Shown here: one piece after another, positions 8,633 to 15,738 of the stretch
Layout: each line of letters begins with the position of its first letter
How positions within the stretch are numbered: position 1 is the first letter of the stretch
Source of the DNA: Ignavibacteria bacterium GWF2_33_9
GTDB lineage: Bacteria; Bacteroidota; Ignavibacteria; Kapaibacteriales; UBA2268
Assembly: GCA_001804565.1 (NCBI GenBank)
Contig: MHAC01000084.1
Location: forward strand, 1 to 34,748
Direction: 5' to 3'
Length of the DNA: 34,748 bases
Made by a program: the position numbers and the translations under genes
Notes under the pieces: generated by a model
Told to the model about the DNA's origin: nothing
The model's database searches: none
What the model saw: the letters and a program-made list of their open reading frames with translations, nothing else

Positions 8633-9304
8633 TCATTCTCCCCAGACCTTTGCTATTCGGTCTTTGATTATTTGTTCTTTATTCTGAACCCAATATTCAA
8701 GTATTTCTATAAGTGATTCAGCTCCGTGAATACTTTTACAATCGATGTAATAAGTTGTAGAATCCAAATAATGTGCCTGAATTTTATTCGTTAACTGCTG
8801 AATCATTTCAACAATTTTTTGGAAATCATTTCTTGAGCCGTTACTTAGTTGTTTTGCTTCAGGGTTAGTTGTAATGTTATAATCTTTATGGGCAATCCAT
8901 TTATTTCTCCAATCTCTACAAAATTCTGATGATGCATTTACAAATTCCAATTCCTTTTTACATTCTTCTTTGAAAGGTTCATCTTTCATCTTAGAGATGA
9001 ACAAATATAAACTTGCATTGACAAAAGGACCTGTTTTTTCGGGATCTGTTATTCGGGTGACAGTAAGTATTAATTCTTTCCAAAATATTGTATGAACTAA
9101 ATAAAAAAGATAAGGTGCTGTTTGATTTAAGAGATTTATACGTTTTTCATTTACACCATACAATTCTTTAAACTCTTCCCAAAGGGATGATAAATAATAT
9201 ACATCATTCAGTAATTCATAAAATAAAAAACCTAATTCATTACCCATAGTATCAATGAGTTCTTGTTTGTATTCTTCGGCTGTTTGATTACGATTATCTC
9301 CCAT
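8633..9304 (-). CDS. AbiU2-like HEPN protein with an HsdS-type C-terminal tail
   Basis: The 223-residue protein resembles the AbiU2-like HEPN family. A helical N-terminal half, INLLNQTAPYLFYLVHTIFW then RITDPEKTG, leads to DWRNKWIAHKD. Within it RNKWIAH (133-139) is the RN(x4)H signature used for RNA cleavage in HEPN nucleases. The last residues, KDRIAKVWGE, are almost identical to the end of the neighbouring HsdM-HsdS protein (KDRISKVWGE) and do not belong to the HEPN fold. The ATG lies one base after the hsdMS stop, so translation is probably coupled. It may be an abortive-infection RNase controlled by the restriction system. Family and motif are seen; activity and control are inferred. Confidence 0.82.
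   Translation of the reverse strand: MGDNRNQTAEEYKQELIDTMGNELGFLFYELLNDVYYLSSLWEEFKELYGVNEKRINLLNQTAPYLFYLVHTIFWKELILTVTRITDPEKTGPFVNASLYLFISKMKDEPFKEECKKELEFVNASSEFCRDWRNKWIAHKDYNITTNPEAKQLSNGSRNDFQKIVEMIQQLTNKIQAHYLDSTTYYIDCKSIHGAESLIEILEYWVQNKEQIIKDRIAKVWGE
8640..8663 (-). repeat. hsdS-tail direct repeat, second copy
   Basis: These 24 bases are identical to 6706-6729 and encode the last residues (DRIAKVWG) of the HEPN protein. A third, diverged copy ends the hsdMS gene near 9306-9340. The repeats mark past recombination at hsdS 3' ends. Confidence 0.8.
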
Positions 9305-9305
9305 C

Positions 9306-11864
9306 CTATTCCCCCCAAACCTTACTAATACGGTCTTTGATTTTTTGTTCGAAGATTTCGATTAACTGTTTGCTGGAATTTACAAGTTCCTGCTCCTTTT
9401 CTATTCTTGCAACGATTTTTTGTTGGGTTTCGAGAGTTGGTAATGGTATTTGAATCTTTATTATTGAATTTCCATTGAACTGTGGCTGCCCTCCACCGGT
9501 CATAAGTTTTGATGCTTGTTCAATATAATTATGACTTTGTGCAAATACCCAATAATACTTTGGAAAAACTTTTGATGTATTAAAATTTAAACGTATTAAA
9601 AATGAAGCAAAAACAGCAGGATAATCTTCATCAAAAATCATTGTCTTTCCGTATGTAGCTCCTGTTCTTGCAACAAGAATATCATTTTTCTTAACAAGAC
9701 TCTGTTTTGCAATATCCGTTAAGTCAATGAATTTCATTTCGGAATTTTTTAATTTTCCATCCGACCCTATGTCTGTAATTCTAATAAATCGTGCATCTCC
9801 TTTTTCTTTAGCTGTTTCAGTGAAACCATATTCTGGCTTACACACTTCCCCCAGTTCTACCATTTCCCATTCAGGGTCTATGTCTATTTTTGGTTTGTAA
9901 TTTTCTACTATTTGGCGGGCTCCATCAATGATTTTCTGGTATCCCTCTATTTCGGCAACAATTTCTTCCTGCACCGATAAGGGTGGGAGAGGAATTTTTA
10001 ATTCACGAATTATTTTTTGGGAAATATTGGGTTGAGCACCCCCGCCACTTAGTGATATCATATAATTCTTCAATGATTTCAATACTAAATAAAGATATTC
10101 TGGTATTGATTTTTCATTAGGTAAAATACCACAAACAGCTTGATTTGTTGCAGCTTCAAATTTAAGAATACCCACTTGACCAGCTGTTGCTCCATACATT
10201 GCAACTAAAATAGTATTAATTGGAAGAATTTTTGCTGATGAATTTTTCAATCCTTCTTCTGTAATGAATAGTTCGGATTTATAAATATAACCTTGTGCAA
10301 TCTCACCACTTCTCAACCAAGGGATTTTTCCATTTTGATAATATTTGTCAAATGATTTAAGAGGAGTTCCACCAGAAGAAGTTTCAAACATATCTCCAAT
10401 TGTTACAATTTCATATTTAATTGAAGATACTTCTTGAATATTCTTATACCTTTCTCCACTCAAATTATATTCACCTTTCTCGGCTATTTCTGTCTTGGAA
10501 ACCAAAGAAATTAGGTCATCATCAGGAAATTCAATCTTCTCACCTTTGGAAAGTGAATTATGATAGTTCGATAATTTCTTGAAAATATTTGGCATATCGT
10601 TTTGCTTAACCGGACGGCGTTGTGCTCCCAAATCGAAACCATCTGCCGTAATTTTTGCAAAGATTATTTTATCTGTTTTTCGGGCAAGCGACCTGTCCAG
10701 CCAAAGAATTGAAGTTTTTACTCCGCTGTACGGATTAAACACACCTGCCGGAAGCGAAATCACACCCACCAGAAAGTTTTCGTCCACAAGCCATTTACGC
10801 AGGTTCTTATAAGCGTTACCACTTTGGAAAATGATTCCCTCGGGAACAATGATTGCGGCTCTTCCGTTTGGTGTGAGATGTTCAGCCATATAATCCACGA
10901 AAAGAACTTCACTGCGGTTACTTTGAATGCTGAAGCGTTTATGAGGGCGTATCCCGCCTTTAGGCGACATAAACGGAGGATTTGCAAGGATAACGTCATA
11001 ATACTCATTCCATCGGTCTTCGCTCGTAAGAGTATCGTACTCGAAAATGTGCGGTTCAGTAAATCCGTGCAGGTATAGATTAACCAAACTCAACCGAACC
11101 ATATCGGGAGATATATCGTAACCCTTAATATTGTTAATCAGCCGTGCACGTTCATCAGGAGTGATTTTATCACCTTTATACTGCTTTCCGTTTATGGTAA
11201 TATCTTCGAGTTTCACATTGTGCATTTCAAAAGCATGAGGGTCTTTCACTGCATCGTAATTGCTGGAATTTTGTTTTAAAATATGCTTATAAGCAGAGAT
11301 AAGAAAACCGGCAGTACCGCAAGCAGGGTCGAGGATAGATTCATTCTTATTCGGGGCAATAAGTGCAGTCATAAAGTCAATTATGTGTCTTGGAGTACGG
11401 AACTGTCCCGCATCGCCCTGACTTCCCAAAACCGACAGGAGGTATTCGAAAGCATCACCCAATTTTTCGCTATGGCTATAATTAAAATCATCAATAATTT
11501 TCAGAAAACTCTTCAAAGTTTCGGGGTCACGGTAAGGCAAATAAGCATTTTTGAAAATATCACGGAAAAGTTGAGGCAGATTAGGATTTTGAGCCATTTT
11601 ATCGATTGCTTCGCTGTAAAGAGTGAGCATTTCGAATCCACCCAAACGAGGATTGAAAATCTTCCTCCAGCCAAATTTGGAATAATCACCCGAAAAAAAA
11701 GAGGGCTTACCTCCAAGCTCTTCGGCTTCTTTGTCCATATCGTCCATAAATTTATAAATCAAAGCAATAGTAATTTGCTCAACCTGACTTTTCGGGTCAG
11801 GAACTTTACCCACGAGAATATCACGAGCAGTATCTATACGGCGTTTGGTTTCGGTATCTAACAT
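9306..11864 (-). CDS. hsdMS: Type I restriction-modification fused methyltransferase-specificity protein (HsdM-HsdS)
   Basis: In this 852-residue protein, residues 1-470 form a type I adenine-N6 methyltransferase. It has QFRTPRH (154-160), the SAM-binding motif DPACGTAGF (179-187) and the catalytic NPPF (295-298). Residues 480-852 form an HsdS subunit with two target-recognition domains (about 485-625 and 667-808). Each is followed by a helical conserved region (EEIVAEIEGYQKII; QKIVARIEKEQELV) that sets the spacing of the split recognition site. HsdM and HsdS are usually separate proteins. Here the reading frame is uninterrupted and no second start is obvious at the junction. HsdR, encoded 4 kb upstream on the same strand, would complete the enzyme. 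The target sequence cannot be read from the protein. Confidence 0.95.
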   Translation of the reverse strand: MLDTETKRRIDTARDILVGKVPDPKSQVEQITIALIYKFMDDMDKEAEELGGKPSFFSGDYSKFGWRKIFNPRLGGFEMLTLYSEAIDKMAQNPNLPQLFRDIFKNAYLPYRDPETLKSFLKIIDDFNYSHSEKLGDAFEYLLSVLGSQGDAGQFRTPRHIIDFMTALIAPNKNESILDPACGTAGFLISAYKHILKQNSSNYDAVKDPHAFEMHNVKLEDITINGKQYKGDKITPDERARLINNIKGYDISPDMVRLSLVNLYLHGFTEPHIFEYDTLTSEDRWNEYYDVILANPPFMSPKGGIRPHKRFSIQSNRSEVLFVDYMAEHLTPNGRAAIIVPEGIIFQSGNAYKNLRKWLVDENFLVGVISLPAGVFNPYSGVKTSILWLDRSLARKTDKIIFAKITADGFDLGAQRRPVKQNDMPNIFKKLSNYHNSLSKGEKIEFPDDDLISLVSKTEIAEKGEYNLSGERYKNIQEVSSIKYEIVTIGDMFETSSGGTPLKSFDKYYQNGKIPWLRSGEIAQGYIYKSELFITEEGLKNSSAKILPINTILVAMYGATAGQVGILKFEAATNQAVCGILPNEKSIPEYLYLVLKSLKNYMISLSGGGAQPNISQKIIRELKIPLPPLSVQEEIVAEIEGYQKIIDGARQIVENYKPKIDIDPEWEMVELGEVCKPEYGFTETAKEKGDARFIRITDIGSDGKLKNSEMKFIDLTDIAKQSLVKKNDILVARTGATYGKTMIFDEDYPAVFASFLIRLNFNTSKVFPKYYWVFAQSHNYIEQASKLMTGGGQPQFNGNSIIKIQIPLPTLETQQKIVARIEKEQELVNSSKQLIEIFEQKIKDRISKVWGE

Positions 11865-11906
11865 CTTTTCCTTATTATTTTTTTTGGTTTAGTATTTGTA
11901 GTTGGG

Positions 11907-12731
11907 TTAGGCATTTATTGCCTTTTCTAATATTTCGATATTGTCTTTCAATAGAATTTTCTCTTCATGATTTAAGTGAATCAACGAGTGGGACTCAAAT
12001 ACAAGAAAATAAATACATTTCAGATAAGTTTGCAAATCATGTTTTATTTGATTAATATTATAAACATTAAGTTGCGGCTTAAAATGAACATATTCATTTC
12101 TAATTAGGTGAATTCTTATTATATTTTGCATTTCATCATTAGTTAATTCTAATGCTTTTTGTCCTTCATATCTATTCATAAATACTTTTGGATCCATCAC
12201 TCTGGCAAGTACTGTCTGGAAACCAATTAAATTTTTATCATTAAAATCAACATTCACAGTTTCAGTGGAAACTTCATTATCATTTTCAGCAGATACTTCA
12301 TTAAATTTAATTCTAAGTTTTTCTAATTCAACCGAATAAATAATTTCATTCCATTTAATTTTATAGAAATACTCACTTAAATCAATCTTTTCAGATTTAA
12401 TCCAATCAATACCATTCGTTGAAGAAAAGTATGGTTTATTGTTGTTGTTATAATTTAATACATTTCTGAAATTTCCATTTGTTTGCACTGCAATACAAAT
12501 AGAATAGAAAGCGTGGTGGATACAAATAGTTATCCATTTCCACTTTTTATGTGATTCTTTTTTAAGAAGAAAGGTAGCTGTATTTAAGGAATCAACAGCA
12601 TTATTCCATTCATGGAACCACAACTCTTCATCATTTTCCTGCAACTCTAATGAAGCCTTCTGAAGCATTTCAATTGCCTCATCAGACTCTTCTGTGTTTA
12701 AATCAATATTATCAATAATTATTTTATTCAT
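11907..12731 (-). CDS. HEPN-like protein of unknown function in the restriction locus
   Basis: This 274-residue, soluble, largely helical protein is not one I can name. Two segments suggest a HEPN-type fold: a helix with HKKWKWITICIHHAFYSI (about 61-78), and LIRNEYVHFKP, in which RNEYVHF (211-217) is an RN(x3)H motif like that of HEPN ribonucleases. A short duplicated stretch, NEVSAEND / NEVSTETV, occurs near 144-160. The gene lies directly upstream of hsdMS (42 bases to its start) on the same strand, while another HEPN gene lies directly downstream. It could be an RNase toxin or a binding partner of one. The HEPN assignment rests mainly on the motif and helical pattern, so it is moderate. 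Confidence 0.7.
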   Translation of the reverse strand: MNKIIIDNIDLNTEESDEAIEMLQKASLELQENDEELWFHEWNNAVDSLNTATFLLKKESHKKWKWITICIHHAFYSICIAVQTNGNFRNVLNYNNNNKPYFSSTNGIDWIKSEKIDLSEYFYKIKWNEIIYSVELEKLRIKFNEVSAENDNEVSTETVNVDFNDKNLIGFQTVLARVMDPKVFMNRYEGQKALELTNDEMQNIIRIHLIRNEYVHFKPQLNVYNINQIKHDLQTYLKCIYFLVFESHSLIHLNHEEKILLKDNIEILEKAINA

Positions 12732-12789
12732 ATATTTCCATTATTGCAAAACAATACTTTCTAATTCATATTAATACGATAATTATTTA

Positions 12790-13707
12790 TCAATAAAAAT
12801 TTTTTCTATCCACTTGCATTAAAGATTGAGCCCATACAAAACCATGAGGTGTTTTTTTATTATTATATAAGCAGCCTTCATATACGATTATATTAAGAAG
12901 AAACTGCAAAATAAAAATAAAAATAAATGATTCAATTATTAAATCTACCAGCCAAGAAAAATAGTATTTTAATTTAAAGTCTTTATCAAAATATACTTTG
13001 CCTGAATTCATGAATGAAAATCTTGATATAATATCGTAATCTAATTCATGTTTTTCTAAAATATCTTCATTAATTTCTCTTTTTTTAATAAGTTTTATGA
13101 ATAAATTATCAGGATCTTCTTCGGTATTTTCATCATATATTTTAATAAGTTGAAAGGGTCTAAAATCTGTAAATGAGTAAACAAAGAATTTCGGAATATA
13201 GAAAAATAAATAAATCATTACAAAAGGTAAAAATGCAAATCCAATATAATAACTTAACATTTTAGAATATGTTCTAAAAATATATTTCATCTTTAAAATT
13301 TTATCTGTTTTTACAAATAATAAAACAGGGGAAAAAATAATAACAATTATTAACATTATGATGTTAGCAATCGTCAGATAAATTGGGAATAAACTAATAT
13401 TATGTGAAACAACAGATGTAAAATAATTATATCCTTCCAAAAGTAGTAATGCTGCAAAAATTGAGACAAAATAGTACATAAAATCTATTGCAAATTTTAT
13501 TTCAAATCTTGAAAATCCATATTTTCTTAACCTAATATATATTTCGATGTTACTACGTTTGGAAAAATCATCTGTATCTTTAACATTAATCCTTTTTATC
13601 CTTTTTATCAATATAAATGGGTAACAAAATAAAAATACAATTGATAATGTAGTTGACTTAACAAGAAAGTTAATAAAAATCCATATTTTTGAAAGAATTT
13701 TTTTCAT
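12790..13707 (-). CDS. Multi-pass membrane protein coupled to a DUF1016 domain gene
   Basis: The 305-residue protein has about five hydrophobic helices (roughly 8-35, 70-92, 106-132, 150-172 and 252-275). Between helices four and five is a cytoplasm-like stretch of about 75 charged residues. The N-terminal loop is strongly basic (KRIKRINVK), which suggests the first loop is inside. I recognise no family. Its ATG overlaps the stop of the DUF1016-domain gene by four bases (ATGA), so the two are probably made together. In defence islands a membrane protein paired with a sensor or nucleic-acid protein often acts as the effector that damages the membrane. Here that is only an inference from context. 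Confidence 0.75.
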   Translation of the reverse strand: MKKILSKIWIFINFLVKSTTLSIVFLFCYPFILIKRIKRINVKDTDDFSKRSNIEIYIRLRKYGFSRFEIKFAIDFMYYFVSIFAALLLLEGYNYFTSVVSHNISLFPIYLTIANIIMLIIVIIFSPVLLFVKTDKILKMKYIFRTYSKMLSYYIGFAFLPFVMIYLFFYIPKFFVYSFTDFRPFQLIKIYDENTEEDPDNLFIKLIKKREINEDILEKHELDYDIISRFSFMNSGKVYFDKDFKLKYYFSWLVDLIIESFIFIFILQFLLNIIVYEGCLYNNKKTPHGFVWAQSLMQVDRKNFY

Positions 13708-14165
13708 AGTATTATTAATCTGTTAATTTGATGAGTTAAAGTACTCCTACTCCAATTATAAGAAATTGTATTTTCTATATAGAATTTCGCTTCACCTATA
13801 TTCTTGATTTTAGTAATAATGATAATATTATGCCACCATGGAATTTGCGTAGCAAGTTGCTTCGCAAATTCATTTTCGTTTTCCCAAAACAAATACCATT
13901 TCCTAATAAGTTCAAGATTTCTTTTCGAAAATCCTTTCATTTCATTAAATTCACTCATTAAATCTAAGCTAAGTTTTTCGATAAGTTTATCTCCCCATGA
14001 ACTTTCTTTTTGAATTTTTACAATGTCGGAACCTAATTCCCAATAAAAATTAAGAAGTTCAGTATTAACTCTAATAGCAGCTTTTATTTGGACTCTTTTT
14101 ATTTTACTTTTTAAATCGGAGAGCCATTGATTATAACCAGGATTAATTTTCGTTATTTTTTCCAT
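13704..14165 (-). CDS. Stand-alone DUF1016 N-terminal domain (YhcG-like, nuclease half missing)
   Basis: The 153 residues match the N-terminal domain of the DUF1016/YhcG family: AIRVNTELLNFYWELGSDI, WGDKLIEKLSLDL, GFSKRNLELIRKWY, then QIPWWHNIIII and the final WSRSTLTHQI. Full-length relatives are roughly 340-380 residues and carry a C-terminal PDDEXK nuclease domain. Here the frame stops right after the N-terminal domain, and the membrane-protein gene starts inside the stop codon. The cut falls exactly at the domain boundary and the gene is translationally coupled, so it may be a working domain variant rather than debris. A decayed copy cannot be excluded. Confidence 0.8.
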   Translation of the reverse strand: MEKITKINPGYNQWLSDLKSKIKRVQIKAAIRVNTELLNFYWELGSDIVKIQKESSWGDKLIEKLSLDLMSEFNEMKGFSKRNLELIRKWYLFWENENEFAKQLATQIPWWHNIIIITKIKNIGEAKFYIENTISYNWSRSTLTHQINRLIIL

Positions 14166-14242
14166 AATTAATAAATATTACATTAACTTTCCTAAATTTT
14201 CCAAAATTTTATCCATTTTGCACCGACATTTACACCGACAAT

Positions 14243-15658
14243 TTAATTATCAATTATTTCCCAATGTCCTGCTCTATCCGAGCCAACCCTTCTAATTTTT
14301 CCTTCTTTCTTCAGTTTATTGATATTTTTCCTTATAGCACGGTCAGAAATTCCAATTATTGATGCCATTTCAGGAATAGTGATTTTTGAATTTATCGAAA
14401 TCAATTCTATTATTTTCAAGGAACTTTTCAAGGAACTTTTCTTGGTAGTTTTCAAGGAACTTTTCTTGGTAGTTTTCAAGGAACTTTTCTGGGTAGTTAT
14501 CTGTGTATTTTTCTGGGTAGCAATATTGAACTCCCTCAAAAAAGTTACCGTAAAGAAATTATTCATATTGAAAGTTGCCGGCATTAATCCTTCTGCCTTA
14601 AGAGCATTTTGAATTCGATTAATTCCTGTCCCGAGTTTTTCAATATAATTTGCTCTCAACATTGTTGAAGCGATTAGAGGATTGCGTGCAACACTTTTCG
14701 TCCCGAAGTCATCTTTATCCAAACCCTTTGGCAAACCACCTGGATTAGAAATTTCTACTCTATCATCAAATATCTCTATTAATACGTTAGCACCTTTTTC
14801 GAAATAATCACGATGCACGACAGAATTGATTATTGCTTCACGAAGAGCTTCTTCGGGAATTTCTAAAATTTCTTCTCTCTGCAGAGATTCTATTTTATAC
14901 CTTAAATTCAAATGTTTTTTCAGAAAAATCATTGAATCTTCAACATTGGTAATTAAATCGGAAGTAAAGTCTTTCCTGTCGAGGATATTTACTTTTTCAA
15001 TTCCCTTGTACAAAACACCAGTAACTACTGCCTGAGGAAATATTCTGATTGGATTCTCAGCAAAAAATAAAATACCGGCATTATTCATGATTTGAGTATT
15101 TCCAAAATTAACTAAAAGTCCTAAATTGGCAAGAACATCATTAGCAGGATATTCTTCGGAAATTTTGCATTTTCTGATAAAGTTGCGATACTTTGCATTG
15201 TCTATAATCAAATTCTTAGCAATGTCACTTTCAGTCAATTCATCAAATTTGATTCTGCCTTCATATCTAAATATCGCAAGAATATCTTCAGTATTCATTT
15301 TTTGTGATGTAGCACCATTCCTAAGGTAAAAACCAGAAGAACATTTATAAGGTTTCCGATTACCTTCGGGGACATTGATTATTGCAATATTCTCAAATTT
15401 ATCAATTGATATTCTAATAGGAGGATCACAGTTTTCAGCAATACTTTGTATTTCGGATTTTGATTTATTTGTTAGTTTGAATCCTTTGATTTGCCCATCA
15501 TCACTTATTCCAACAAAGATTTTACCACCGGAAGCATTAGCAAAAGCAACAATTTCCTTATCAATTTTGGATAGAGTTTCCTTAAATTCAGAATGATAAC
15601 CTTCACCTTCCTCAAGGATTAACTTTAACCAGTCATTATTAATATCTTTTCTTAACAT
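14243..15658 (-). CDS. AlbA_2 (Schlafen-type) domain protein with C-terminal winged helix and repeat linker
   Basis: The 471-residue protein begins with an AlbA_2 domain (EFKETLSKIDKEIVAFANASGGKIFVGI at about 24-51, given here as one conserved block). A second half typical of RecG-like/AlbA regulators follows, with EEALREAIINSVVHRDYF and RVEISNPGGLPKGL. Next comes a linker of near-perfect repeats (KSSLKTTK, about 380-415). The last 60 residues are a winged helix (ISINSKITIPEMASIIGIS). Such proteins are often annotated as ATP-binding or putative transcriptional regulators and are frequent neighbours of restriction systems; Schlafen-related AlbA domains can act on RNA. The gene lies between hsdR and hsdMS on the same strand. 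It may regulate the locus or act as an effector. Confidence 0.88.
   Translation of the reverse strand: MLRKDINNDWLKLILEEGEGYHSEFKETLSKIDKEIVAFANASGGKIFVGISDDGQIKGFKLTNKSKSEIQSIAENCDPPIRISIDKFENIAIINVPEGNRKPYKCSSGFYLRNGATSQKMNTEDILAIFRYEGRIKFDELTESDIAKNLIIDNAKYRNFIRKCKISEEYPANDVLANLGLLVNFGNTQIMNNAGILFFAENPIRIFPQAVVTGVLYKGIEKVNILDRKDFTSDLITNVEDSMIFLKKHLNLRYKIESLQREEILEIPEEALREAIINSVVHRDYFEKGANVLIEIFDDRVEISNPGGLPKGLDKDDFGTKSVARNPLIASTMLRANYIEKLGTGINRIQNALKAEGLMPATFNMNNFFTVTFLREFNIATQKNTQITTQKSSLKTTKKSSLKTTKKSSLKSSLKIIELISINSKITIPEMASIIGISDRAIRKNINKLKKEGKIRRVGSDRAGHWEIIDN
14413..14520 (-). repeat. In-frame tandem repeat inside the AlbA_2 gene
   Basis: A 24-bp unit occurs twice exactly (14437-14460 and 14461-14484). 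Partial 12-bp versions lie on both sides, including the same 12 bases at 14485-14496 and 14509-14520. It encodes Lys/Ser/Thr repeats in the linker before the winged helix. Because the unit is a multiple of three, changes in copy number would alter linker length without breaking the frame. Confidence 0.85.
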
Positions 15659-15688
15659 ATTTTCAATTAATCAATAATTATGCCTATG

Positions 15689-15732
15689 GGACCAATTTCT
15701 GGTCCTTGAGATCCCATTTTGTGACCTCAAGG
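15689..15732 (-). terminator. Hairpins after hsdR, possible transcription end
   Basis: Two perfect short stems follow the hsdR stop on the minus strand: GGACCA/TGGTCC (15689-15705) and CCTTGAG/CTCAAGG (15704-15732). No strong T-run follows, so termination would be partial. They may simply space hsdR from the accessory genes. Confidence 0.35.
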
Positions 15733-15738
15733 TTTAAT

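Noticed and set aside
11283-11861. A plus-strand frame of 192 codons
   Set aside because: It lies opposite the well-supported HsdM part of hsdMS and resembles no family.
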